This document shows positions 16,725 through 24,425 of a stretch of DNA of 38,743 nucleotides, piece after piece (positions within the stretch are counted from its first letter, which is position 1; every line of letters starts with the position of its first letter). Below the pieces are notes generated by a model that saw nothing but the letters and a program-made list of their open reading frames with translations, made no database searches and was not told the origin of the DNA. Made by a program: the position numbers and the translations under genes. Origin of the DNA: Oscillospiraceae bacterium (GTDB taxonomy: Bacteria > Bacillota > Clostridia > Oscillospirales > Ruminococcaceae); assembly GCA_004554485.1 (NCBI GenBank), contig SFLS01000010.1, positions 1-38,743 of the forward strand, read 5' to 3'.

Positions 16725-17590
16725 TCCGAGTCGGACCGGCCGGCAACAGCGAAAGCTTTACCGCCATGGGGTATAAATCCACCCCGCAGATCCCGGAATA
16801 CCTGGAAAAGATGGGGCTTAACGCTTACGAGTATCAGTGCGGCCGGGGCGTGCGCATCAACCGGGAAAGCGTACTGAAGCTGAAAGCCGGCTGTGAAGCA
16901 CGGGATATCCAGCTTTCGCTGCACGCGCCGTATTATATCTCCCTGTCCAGCACCGAGGAGGACAAACGGCTCAACAGCATCCGGTACATTATGGAATCGG
17001 CACAGGCTGCCGATCTGATGGGCGCCCGCCGCATCGTGGTCCATTCCGGCTCCTGCGCCAAGATCAGCCGGGAAGAAGCGCTGGCGCTGGCCAAGGGGAC
17101 ACTCCAAATGGCGCTGGCCGCGCTGGATGAAGCCCACCTGGGGCATATCATCGTCTGCCCGGAGGTGATGGGCAAGTTCAACCAGCTGGGCACGCTGCAG
17201 GAAGTGATGGAGCTGTGCAAGCTGGATGAGCGTCTGCTGCCCTGCATCGATTTCGGCCATCTCAATGCCCGTACGCTGGGGAGCGTCCGCGGGGCCGAGG
17301 ATTACGAGCACATTTTGCTGACCGTAAAAAATGAGCTGGGCGAACAGCGCATGAAGCGCTTTCATTCCCATTTTTCGCAGATAGAATATACCGAAAACGG
17401 CGGAGAAAAACGCCATCTGACCTTTGCGGATACCGCCTACGGGCCTTTCTTTGCCCCGCTGGCGGAAATGCTGGTCAAGTACGACTGCCACCCCACCGTC
17501 ATCTGTGAATCGGCAGGGACGCAGGCGGAGGACGCGGCAACCATGAGGGACCTGTATTTACAGGCCGTGGAAAGGATGGGTACGCATTGA
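16721..17590 (+). CDS. Endonuclease IV-like TIM-barrel protein
   Basis: A 289-residue protein similar to endonuclease IV (Nfo), a three-metal AP endonuclease of base-excision repair. By eye, eight of the nine metal ligands of the E. coli enzyme have counterparts: H in SLHAPYY, H in VVHSGS, E in CPEVMGK, D and H in CIDFGHLNA, H in RFHSHF, H in KRHLTF, and E in VICESAG. The ligand Asp of the usual D-R-H motif is replaced by Lys (EKRH). It may therefore be a divergent subgroup with altered metal binding, and 'TIM-barrel protein' is the safe name. The start ATG overlaps yqeG, with AGGAGGGG upstream, and the TTG of the peptidase overlaps its stop. Confidence 0.82.
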   Translation: MIRVGPAGNSESFTAMGYKSTPQIPEYLEKMGLNAYEYQCGRGVRINRESVLKLKAGCEARDIQLSLHAPYYISLSSTEEDKRLNSIRYIMESAQAADLMGARRIVVHSGSCAKISREEALALAKGTLQMALAALDEAHLGHIIVCPEVMGKFNQLGTLQEVMELCKLDERLLPCIDFGHLNARTLGSVRGAEDYEHILLTVKNELGEQRMKRFHSHFSQIEYTENGGEKRHLTFADTAYGPFFAPLAEMLVKYDCHPTVICESAGTQAEDAATMRDLYLQAVERMGTH

Positions 17591-18660
17591 ACCGTATTGA
17601 AAAACTGAGCAAGGCGCTGCCGGAGGGGGCGGACGCCGCCCTGATCACTTCGGATGTCAACCGCCGCTATTTCACCGGGCTGGGCTCCAGCGCCGGCACG
17701 CTGCTGGCGTTCCGGGATGCGGCCTATTTCATTATCGATTTCCGATATATCGAAGTTGCCAAAGCCACCGTTACCGGCGCCCGGGTCATGCTGCAGGAAA
17801 AGCTGACGGAGCAGCTGGACACCCTGCTGAAAAAGCACGGCGCCCAAACGGTTGCGATCGAGACCGATTATCTCACGGTCGGCGCGTTGGAGCAGTACCG
17901 TCAAAAGCTGTCGGGATATGAGTTTTTAACGGATAGCACCCTGAATGATGCGATCCTGTCGATGCGCTCCGTCAAGGAGCCGCAGGAGGTGGCGTGTATC
18001 CAAAAGGCGCAGGCCATCACCGACGCCGCTTTTTTGGAGATTCTGGACTTCATCAAACCCGGCAAGACCGAAAAGGAGATTGCCGCCTACCTGGAATACT
18101 GTATGCGCCGCCGCGGGGCTGACGGTCTGGCGTTTGAGACCATTGCCGCCGGCGGACCGAATTCCGCCAAACCGCACGCCGTCCCCGGGGACCGGCCCCT
18201 GCAGACCGGCGACTTCTTCACCCTGGATTACGGAGCCTCCTGGGGGGGCTACTGCTCCGATATGACCCGTACCGTCGCCGTCGGGGAGCCGACCGAGGAG
18301 ATGCGCCGGGTGTATCAGACGGTGCTGGAGGCGCAGTGCCTCGGCATCCGGACGGCGCAGGCCGGCGTTTCCTGCCGCGCGGTGGATGCGGCCGCCCGGG
18401 AGCTGATCTACAAAGCCGGCTACGAGGGCTGCTTCGGCCACAGCCTCGGCCACTCCGTCGGCCTGGAGATCCACGAAATGCCCGGCTTTTCTCCCTCCAT
18501 AGACCCTCAGACGCTCTGCCGGGAGGGGATGGTCATCACGGTGGAACCGGGCGTCTATCTGGAGGGCCGTTTCGGCGTTCGTATCGAAGATATGGTATGG
18601 TTTGCGCCCGACGGCACAAAAGATTTAACAAACAGCCCCAAAGAACTGATTATCCTGTGA
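17587..18660 (+). CDS. M24-family Xaa-Pro aminopeptidase
   Basis: Dinuclear-metal peptidase that removes N-terminal residues before proline. It has an N-terminal creatinase-type domain (about residues 1-125) and a C-terminal pita-bread domain. The five metal ligands are all present: D214, D225, H289, E320 and E334 (LDYGASWGGYCSD, GHSLGHSVGLEIHE, VEPG, RIEDM). Length is 357 residues, as in the PepP/YqhT group. The start is a TTG at 17587 overlapping the previous stop. It lies directly upstream of efp, as in many Firmicutes, but efp has its own promoter. Confidence 0.93.
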   Translation: MNRIEKLSKALPEGADAALITSDVNRRYFTGLGSSAGTLLAFRDAAYFIIDFRYIEVAKATVTGARVMLQEKLTEQLDTLLKKHGAQTVAIETDYLTVGALEQYRQKLSGYEFLTDSTLNDAILSMRSVKEPQEVACIQKAQAITDAAFLEILDFIKPGKTEKEIAAYLEYCMRRRGADGLAFETIAAGGPNSAKPHAVPGDRPLQTGDFFTLDYGASWGGYCSDMTRTVAVGEPTEEMRRVYQTVLEAQCLGIRTAQAGVSCRAVDAAARELIYKAGYEGCFGHSLGHSVGLEIHEMPGFSPSIDPQTLCREGMVITVEPGVYLEGRFGVRIEDMVWFAPDGTKDLTNSPKELIIL

Positions 18661-18667
18661 AAAGCAC

Positions 18668-18697
18668 TTGCAATGAACAGCAGTTTTATGTTAAAAT
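18668..18697 (+). promoter_or_regulatory. Sigma-A promoter for efp
   Basis: TTGCAA at 18668-18673 and TAAAAT at 18692-18697 with 18-base spacing; TGT directly before the -10 makes it an extended -10 type. Confidence 0.65.
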
Positions 18698-18741
18698 CTA
18701 ATAGTTAAATCCGTAATTTATATCCTGGAGGTTTTTGTATT

Positions 18742-19299
18742 ATGGTAAGTGCAGGCGATTTTCGGAACGGCGTGACCTTTGATATGGATGGCAACGTCTA
18801 TCAGATCATCGAGTTCCAGCATGTAAAACCCGGCAAAGGCGCCGCCTTTGTACGCACCAAGATCCGCAATGTGATCACCGGTGCCGTGACCGAGCGTACC
18901 TTCAACCCCTCTGATAAGTACCCGACCGCCTATATCGAGAGAAAAGATATGGAGTACCTGTACTCCGACGGCGACCTGTACTACTTCATGGATCAGGAGA
19001 CCTATGAGAACGTCCCGATCAGCAAAAGCGTTCTCAGCGATAATTTCAAATTCGTCAAGGAAAACACGGTCTGCAAGATTCTTTCCTACAAGGGCAATGT
19101 ATTCGGCGTGGAGCCTCCGTTCTTTATGGAGCTGCAGGTCACCAAGACCGACCCCGGCTTTGCCGGCAACACCGCCACCAACACCCTGAAGCCCGCCACG
19201 CTGGAAACCGGCTGCGAGATCAAGGTCCCGCTGTTCATCAATGAGGGCGATATGATCCGTGTCGATACCAGAACCGGTGAGTACATGGAGAGAGCGTAA
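18742..19299 (+). CDS. efp: Elongation factor P
   Basis: Binds between the P and E sites and rescues ribosomes stalled at polyproline runs. The 185-residue protein has the KOW-like N domain with the tip loop HVKPGKGAAFVRTK, in which K32 sits at the modification position. Two OB domains follow, with the usual C-terminal block (GDMIRVDTRTGEYMERA). The ATG has TGGAGG upstream. A Lys at position 32 fits the Bacillus-type or unmodified EF-P; no EF-P modification gene is in the window. Confidence 0.96.
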   Translation: MVSAGDFRNGVTFDMDGNVYQIIEFQHVKPGKGAAFVRTKIRNVITGAVTERTFNPSDKYPTAYIERKDMEYLYSDGDLYYFMDQETYENVPISKSVLSDNFKFVKENTVCKILSYKGNVFGVEPPFFMELQVTKTDPGFAGNTATNTLKPATLETGCEIKVPLFINEGDMIRVDTRTGEYMERA

Positions 19300-19354
19300 T
19301 CGCTTGCCCCATTTGTCATTGAATAAACCCGCACCAAAAAGGGAGGTTGCAAAA

Positions 19355-19813
19355 ATGACTGTTATTGAAAAAGTTGCTTATCTGCGCGGACTGGCCGACG
19401 GCCTCAAGCTGACCGACACGACAGCGGAGGGAAAGGTCCTGCTCAATGTCATCGAGGTGCTGGATGACCTGGCGCTCTCCGTTACCGATCTGGAGGACGC
19501 GGTAGAGGAACTGGGCGAAGTAGTCGATGCCATCGATGACGATCTGCAGGATGTGGAAGACGCCCTGTACGATGAGGACGACGAGGACGACGACGAGGAT
19601 TACTTTGACGACTACGATGAGTTCGATGATGAAGACGAGCCCCTGTACGAGGTTCAGTGCCCCACCTGCGGTGATACCATCTGTGTAGATGAAAGCATGC
19701 TGTGCGAAGGGGAGATCGATTGCCCCAACTGCGGCGAAAAGCTTGAATTTGACCTGGATGACCTGGATTGTGAGGGTGACTGCGAAGGCTGCACCGGCTG
19801 CGATTTGGACTGA
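19355..19813 (+). CDS. CD1247-type acidic zinc-ribbon protein
   Basis: A 152-residue, very acidic protein. The N-terminal half (MTVIEKVAYLRGLADGLKLT, then a helical segment rich in Asp, Glu and Leu) matches the CD1247 N-terminal domain known from Clostridia. A run of Asp/Glu follows at about residues 70-95, then a zinc ribbon with CPTC and CPNC pairs, and a cysteine-rich tail (CEGDCEGCTGC). Function is unknown in general. The ATG at 19355 follows GGGAGGT; the open frame further upstream overlaps efp and is not needed. It is often found after efp, as here, and a strong terminator follows. Confidence 0.8.
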   Translation: MTVIEKVAYLRGLADGLKLTDTTAEGKVLLNVIEVLDDLALSVTDLEDAVEELGEVVDAIDDDLQDVEDALYDEDDEDDDEDYFDDYDEFDDEDEPLYEVQCPTCGDTICVDESMLCEGEIDCPNCGEKLEFDLDDLDCEGDCEGCTGCDLD

Positions 19814-19839
19814 TCGTTCCCCATCAAGTCGAAGGACGA

Positions 19840-19876
19840 CTGGTGAAGTATAGGGATATACTTCACCAGTTTTTTT
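19840..19876 (+). terminator. Strong Rho-independent terminator after the CD1247-type gene
   Basis: A perfect 13-bp stem, CTGGTGAAGTATA with TATACTTCACCAG, closes on a GGGA tetraloop and is followed by seven T. Confidence 0.93.
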
Positions 19877-19880
19877 CAAA

Positions 19881-19966
19881 AAACGGCAGCCGTTCGGTCG
19901 CCGGACGTCCGCAGCCCATAGTCGAAAGAGGAAGCGCAGGCTTCTGATGTAAGGAAAAAACCGTTT
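19881..19966 (+). promoter_or_regulatory. Possible structured leader of the Gx transporter/rnf operon
   Basis: AAACGG (19881-19886) can pair with CCGTTT (19961-19966). They enclose two hairpins: CGTTCGG-TCG-CCGGACG (19891-19907) and GAAGC-GCAG-GCTTC (19931-19944). A competing hairpin, AACGGC-A-GCCGTT (19882-19894), excludes both the outer helix and the first hairpin. It matches no riboswitch class I know, and no clear promoter is visible before it. Confidence 0.25.
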
Positions 19967-19977
19967 GGGAGAAAAGC

Positions 19978-20502
19978 ATGGCCGCACAGAATCGCAACCA
20001 AAAAGTAAAACGCCTGGCGCTGATGGGTCTGCTGTTTGCGCTGGCTATGGCGCTCAGCTTTCTGGAATCGCTGCTGCCGGCTTTGCCCATGCTGCCGCCG
20101 GGGATCCGGCTGGGGCTTTCCAATATCATCACGATGTACGCCCTGTTTGTGCTGGGGCCGGTCAGCGGTTACACCATCGCGGTACTCAAGTCGCTGTTTG
20201 TGCTGCTTACTCGCGGTGCGGTGGCCGCCGCCATGAGTGCGGCGGGGGGCATCGTTTCGGTTACGGCCATGCTGCTGCTCTCCCGGCTGCCGGGTGTCAA
20301 AAAGCAGTATCTCCTGCTCAGTATTTTCGGCGGTGCGGCGCACAATCTCGGGCAGCTGGTTGCAGCCCGGTTTATCATCAACAATCAGTATGTTTGGTAC
20401 TACTTGCCGGTTCTTCTGGTGGCGGGTATCGTTATGGGGGCCATTACAGGCATGGCCCTGCGCGTTATTCTGCCCTATCTGAACCGCTTAAACCTAAAAT
20501 GA
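19978..20502 (+). CDS. Gx transporter family protein (HepS/ECF S-component-like membrane protein)
   Basis: A 174-residue membrane protein with about five hydrophobic segments. The N-terminal segment starts KRLALMGLLFALAMALSFLE. The glycine-rich blocks GIRLGLSNIITMYALFVLGP and AAGGIVSVTAMLLL are typical of the Gx transporter family, once labelled 'heptaprenyl diphosphate synthase component I'. Members of this family are often found beside rnf genes in Clostridia. It has GGGAGAAAAGC before the ATG and ends 19 bases before rnfC. The transported substrate is unknown. Confidence 0.82.
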   Translation: MAAQNRNQKVKRLALMGLLFALAMALSFLESLLPALPMLPPGIRLGLSNIITMYALFVLGPVSGYTIAVLKSLFVLLTRGAVAAAMSAAGGIVSVTAMLLLSRLPGVKKQYLLLSIFGGAAHNLGQLVAARFIINNQYVWYYLPVLLVAGIVMGAITGMALRVILPYLNRLNLK

Positions 20503-20521
20503 AAAAATAGGAGGGATAAAT

Positions 20522-21817
20522 GTGGCTATGTTCCAATCGCTTCCCAGTCTTCATGTGAAGCACCACAAGAACACAGCCGAGATGGCAAGCGTGACCATGC
20601 CGGTTCCGGCAGAGGTCATCATTTCCATGTCTCAGCACATTGGCGCCCCCTGCCAACCTGTCGTCAAGGTCGGCGACCCCGTCAAGGTCGGTCAGCTGAT
20701 CGGCGACAGCCAAGCGGCGGTGTCGGCCCCGATCCATTCCAGCGTATCGGGCAAGATCAAGGCGATCGAGCAGGTCTTCACCCCCCGCGGGGCCAAGGTG
20801 GAGGCTGTTGTGATCGCCACGGACGGCGAGCAGGCGATGGATGAAACCCTCAAAGCGCCGGAAATCCAAAGCGCGGAGGACCTCATCGCCGCAGCCAGGG
20901 CCTGTGGTCTGGTCGGTCTCGGCGGCGCAGGGTTCCCCACCAGTATCAAGATGCAGGGAAACAAAAACGGCGGGATCGACACCCTGGTCGTCAACGGCGC
21001 GGAATGCGAGCCGTACCTCACCAGCGATTATCGCCAGATGATAGAGAATACTGACCTGCTGCTGGAGGGCATCGAGCTTGTTCTTCACCACCTTAAGATT
21101 GAAAAGGCTATCATCGGCATCGAAAACAATAAACCCAAGGCGATCGAAAAGATCCGGGCCGAGGCGGAGAAGCGCGGTACCCGGCTTACGGTGCGCGACC
21201 TTAAGGCGCGCTATCCGCAGGGGGCCGAAAAGGTCATTGTCTACGAATCCACCGGCCGTGTGATCCCGGAGGGCAAGCTGCCCAGCGACGTCGGCGTGAT
21301 CGTCATGAATGTGGGGACGGTCATCAAGCTGGCTCATTATGTCCAGACCGGCATTCCGCTGATCAGCCGTCTGGTGACGGTAGACGGCGGCGCGGTCAAG
21401 GAGCCGAAGAATGTCTGGGTCCCCATCGGCACCAAAATTGAGGATATCGTCAATTTCTGCGGCGGCTACAACGGCGAACCCGCCGAGATCCTCTTCGGCG
21501 GTCCGATGATGGGTGTTTCCTGCAAGGACGACCAGGCCTCCATCCTCAAAAACAACAACGGCATCCTGGTCTTTAATGAAAAAGAGGCCAAAATGGCGGC
21601 CGAGACCGCCTGCATCCGCTGCGGGCGCTGTATGCACGCCTGTCCCGTAGGGCTCAACCCGGCCGGGCTTGACCGTGCCTGCCACGCCGAAGACCGCGAA
21701 GCGCTCAAAAAGCTCAAGGTCAACATCTGCATGGAATGCGGCTGCTGCGCCTATGTATGTCCTGCCAAGCGTCACCTGGTTGCCTATAACCAGATGGGCA
21801 AGCAGATGATCAAATAA
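20522..21817 (+). CDS. rnfC: RnfC, electron transport complex subunit C
   Basis: Peripheral NADH-interacting subunit of the Rnf complex, which couples reduced ferredoxin oxidation and NAD+ reduction to ion export. It has an N-terminal barrel-sandwich domain (VKVGDPVKVGQLIGD) and a flavin/NADH-binding core (GLVGLGGAGFPTS, VNGAECEPYLTSDYR). Two [4Fe-4S] motifs are near the C-terminus (CIRCGRCMHACP, CMECGCCAYVCP). Length is 431 residues. The GTG at 20522 lies 6 bases after GGAGGG; an ATG two codons later is too far from that site. Confidence 0.96.
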   Translation: MAMFQSLPSLHVKHHKNTAEMASVTMPVPAEVIISMSQHIGAPCQPVVKVGDPVKVGQLIGDSQAAVSAPIHSSVSGKIKAIEQVFTPRGAKVEAVVIATDGEQAMDETLKAPEIQSAEDLIAAARACGLVGLGGAGFPTSIKMQGNKNGGIDTLVVNGAECEPYLTSDYRQMIENTDLLLEGIELVLHHLKIEKAIIGIENNKPKAIEKIRAEAEKRGTRLTVRDLKARYPQGAEKVIVYESTGRVIPEGKLPSDVGVIVMNVGTVIKLAHYVQTGIPLISRLVTVDGGAVKEPKNVWVPIGTKIEDIVNFCGGYNGEPAEILFGGPMMGVSCKDDQASILKNNNGILVFNEKEAKMAAETACIRCGRCMHACPVGLNPAGLDRACHAEDREALKKLKVNICMECGCCAYVCPAKRHLVAYNQMGKQMIK

Positions 21818-21835
21818 GGGGGAGGGAAGTAGAGA

Positions 21836-22783
21836 ATGACTGATCGTAAACTGCTCGTTTCGGTGGGCCCGCACATCCGCAGCAATGCCTCCACCACCTC
21901 CATCATGGGGGATGTATTGATCGCGCTGCTGCCTGCCGTGGTCGCCTCGGTACTGGTTTTCGGCACCCGGGCGCTGCTGCTGGAGGTCGTTTGTGTTGCC
22001 TCCTCGGTACTGTTTGAGTACCTGTTCCGCCGGCTCCTTAAACGCAGCAACACCATCTCCGATCTCAGCGCCGCTGTGACCGGTCTGCTGCTTGCGTTTA
22101 ATCTGCCCGCGGGCTTTCCCATCTGGATGGCGATCCTCGGCTGCTTTGTAGCCATCGTCATCGTCAAACAGCTTTTCGGCGGCATCGGCTGCAATTTTGC
22201 CAACCCCGCCATTACAGGGCGCATCTTCCTGCTTATCGCCTTTGCGGGGCAGATGACCACCTGGCCGACCGCCAACTCCTACATCAGCGGTATCGATGCC
22301 GTTTCCGGCGCGACCCCTCTGGCCCTCATCAAGGAAGGCTCCATCGAGGCGCTTCCCGCGGTCAAGAACCTGCTGTTCGGGATCCGCGGCGGCTGCCTGG
22401 GTGAGACCTGCGCCATTGCGCTGCTCATCGGCTTTGTTTACCTGGTGCTCCGTCGTGTCATCACCCCCACCATTCCGGTGGTTTATGTGGCTACCATTGC
22501 GCTGATGAGCCTGATCCTCGGTTACGATCCCATTTATATGATCCTCACCGGCGGTGTGCTGCTGGGCGGCATCTTCATGCTTACCGATTACGCCACCTCT
22601 CCCGCCACCGAGCTGGGCAAGGTTGTCTTTGCCGTCGGCGCCGGTATCATCACCATGCTCATCCGCAATTCCTCGGGTGGCTATCCGGAGGGCGTTTCCT
22701 TCGCCATCCTGCTGATGAACATTCTTTGCCCGTATATTGCCAAGCTGGGTCATAAAAAACCGTTTGGAGGTGTTGCAAAATGA
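21836..22783 (+). CDS. rnfD: RnfD, electron transport complex subunit D
   Basis: Integral membrane flavoprotein subunit of Rnf with about 9-10 hydrophobic segments, 315 residues. The flavinylation motif is canonical: DAVSGAT with S157-G158-A159-T160, where FMN is expected to bind the threonine through a phosphoester. Other family blocks are NFANPAITGR and LTDYATSPATELGKVVFAVG. GGGGGAGG stands before the ATG. The stop overlaps the rnfG ATG (ATGA). Confidence 0.96.
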   Translation: MTDRKLLVSVGPHIRSNASTTSIMGDVLIALLPAVVASVLVFGTRALLLEVVCVASSVLFEYLFRRLLKRSNTISDLSAAVTGLLLAFNLPAGFPIWMAILGCFVAIVIVKQLFGGIGCNFANPAITGRIFLLIAFAGQMTTWPTANSYISGIDAVSGATPLALIKEGSIEALPAVKNLLFGIRGGCLGETCAIALLIGFVYLVLRRVITPTIPVVYVATIALMSLILGYDPIYMILTGGVLLGGIFMLTDYATSPATELGKVVFAVGAGIITMLIRNSSGGYPEGVSFAILLMNILCPYIAKLGHKKPFGGVAK

Positions 22784-23727
22784 AGTGGGACACCTTAAAG
22801 CCGATTGTTGTTCTAACCGCCGTCTGCGTAGTGGTTTCCGCGGCGCTGACAGGCACCTACAAGCTCACCAAGCCGGTTATTGATGCCGCCAAGGCGGACG
22901 AGGCCAATGCGGCGCTGCTGGCCGTTCTGCCGGAAGGAGCCGATTTTGAGCAGGTGACCGTCACCGCCGAAAATGTTTTGTCCGCCTACCGTGCGGGCAA
23001 CGGCGCAGGCTATGTATTCCAGGCGCAGGGCAAGGGCTTCGCCGGCATGATCTCGGTCATGGTCGGCATCTCCGCCGACGGCACCGTCACCGGTACACAG
23101 GTGTTGGAGCACGGCGAGACCCCCGGCATCGGCGACCGCATCGAAACCGAGCCGGACTTCCAGCAGCAGTACATCGGCAAGGACTTCACGCTCAAGGACA
23201 TCGAATTCCTCTCCCGCGCCACCTTCTCCTCCAAGGGCTTTAATGCCGCGGTCGGCAATGCGTTTGTTGCCTACGGCGAGCTGGCGGGCATCGCCATCGA
23301 AGCCCCCACCGAGGAAAAGGTCTATCCCGAGGCCGAGCTCATCGCTGAAATGCTGGGCGAGGGCTACACCGAGCTGGAGACCGCACCCGAAGGCACCGAC
23401 AGCGCCTATCAGTCCGAGCTGGGCTATGCGTTCAATGTTCATGCCTCCGGCTTCAGCGGAGAGCTGCATATCCTCGTTGCCATTGATAATAACGGCGCCA
23501 TCATCGCCTCCAAGCTGTATCAGCACACCGAAACGCCCAACGAGTACGAGGGCGTGGACGGCAGCAAGCTCGCCAAGAGCTCCTACAGCAAGAAGTGGAT
23601 CGGCGTAACGGCCGAGACTCCCGAGGGCGAGCTGCCGATGCAAGCCAAGGCCACCTTTACCTCCAATGGCTATAAGGAAGCGGTCAAGCTGGCGTTTGCC
23701 GCCTATGAAACTGTGAAAGGAGCGTGA
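22780..23727 (+). CDS. rnfG: RnfG, electron transport complex subunit G with two FMN-binding-like domains
   Basis: Membrane-anchored flavoprotein subunit with one N-terminal transmembrane segment (about residues 9-30). RnfG is usually about 200 residues with one FMN_bind domain; this one has 315. Two similar units can be read: one with HGETPGIG (from H111) and LSRATFSS (T148), another with HTETPNEY (from H249) and AKATFTSN (T292). Both keep the Thr that normally carries covalent FMN, but the Gly of the usual S-G-A-T is Arg146 in one and Lys290 in the other. Whether either domain is flavinylated is open. Position between rnfD and rnfE fixes its role. Confidence 0.92.
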   Translation: MKWDTLKPIVVLTAVCVVVSAALTGTYKLTKPVIDAAKADEANAALLAVLPEGADFEQVTVTAENVLSAYRAGNGAGYVFQAQGKGFAGMISVMVGISADGTVTGTQVLEHGETPGIGDRIETEPDFQQQYIGKDFTLKDIEFLSRATFSSKGFNAAVGNAFVAYGELAGIAIEAPTEEKVYPEAELIAEMLGEGYTELETAPEGTDSAYQSELGYAFNVHASGFSGELHILVAIDNNGAIIASKLYQHTETPNEYEGVDGSKLAKSSYSKKWIGVTAETPEGELPMQAKATFTSNGYKEAVKLAFAAYETVKGA

Positions 23728-23735
23728 GGAACCAA

Positions 23736-24425
23736 ATGAGCAATAAGCTGAAAACCTTTACCAACGGTATCATCAAGGAGAACCCCGTACTGGTTCTGGT
23801 GCTGGGCACCTGCCCGGCCATCGCTACCTCCACAACGGTTCTCAATGCTCTGGGCATGGGCCTGGCGGCCACCTTTGTACTGCTGGGGTCCAATATCGTG
23901 ATCTCTCTGCTGCGCAAGATCATTCCCAATAAAGTGCGCATCCCCTGCTTTATCGTTGTCATCGCCGGCTTCGTTTCGGTGGTGCAGCTGCTGCTGCAGG
24001 CCTATGCCAAGGATCTGTACAACAGCCTGGGCATCTTCCTGCCGCTTATCGTCGTCAACTGCATCATCCTGGGCCGTGCCGAAATGTTTGCCAGCAAGAA
24101 TAGTGTGCTGGATTCCGCGCTGGACGGCTTGGGTATGGGCATCGGTTTTACCCTCGCCCTGTTCTGCATGGCCACCATCCGTGAGATCCTCGGCAGCGGC
24201 ACCTGGTGCGGGCTTACCGTTACCGCCAATCTCTTCGATCCTATCGCGATCATGAAGCTGACCCCCGGCGGTTTCCTGGTCTTTGGCCTGCTCATCGCCC
24301 TTATGAATAAGTTCGCCAAGCACAAGCCCAAAAAAGAACTGGATTGCGCCGCCTGCGGCGCCTGCCCCGGCTGTGCCGGCGGCTGCCCCTCGGGGGAAAA
24401 GAAGGAAGGAGGCTGTGAAGCATGA
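23736..24425 (+). CDS. rnfE: RnfE, electron transport complex subunit E with Cys-rich tail
   Basis: Integral membrane subunit of Rnf, homologous to RnfA, with about six hydrophobic segments and the family start ENPVLVLVLGTCPAIATS. It ends in a soluble tail of about 30 residues rich in cysteine: CAACGACPGC (C-x2-C-x2-C-x2-C), then GGC and a final GGC. This tail could hold a metal or cluster, but that is inference. I chose the ATG at 23736, with TGAGGA just upstream; a GTG at 23724 would overlap rnfG. Its stop overlaps the rnfA ATG. Confidence 0.94.
   Translation: MSNKLKTFTNGIIKENPVLVLVLGTCPAIATSTTVLNALGMGLAATFVLLGSNIVISLLRKIIPNKVRIPCFIVVIAGFVSVVQLLLQAYAKDLYNSLGIFLPLIVVNCIILGRAEMFASKNSVLDSALDGLGMGIGFTLALFCMATIREILGSGTWCGLTVTANLFDPIAIMKLTPGGFLVFGLLIALMNKFAKHKPKKELDCAACGACPGCAGGCPSGEKKEGGCEA

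Noticed and set aside
20465..22753. Minus-strand open frame of 762 codons opposite rnfC and rnfD
   Set aside because: His/Asp/Gly-rich shadow of the rnf genes with no ribosome site or domain.
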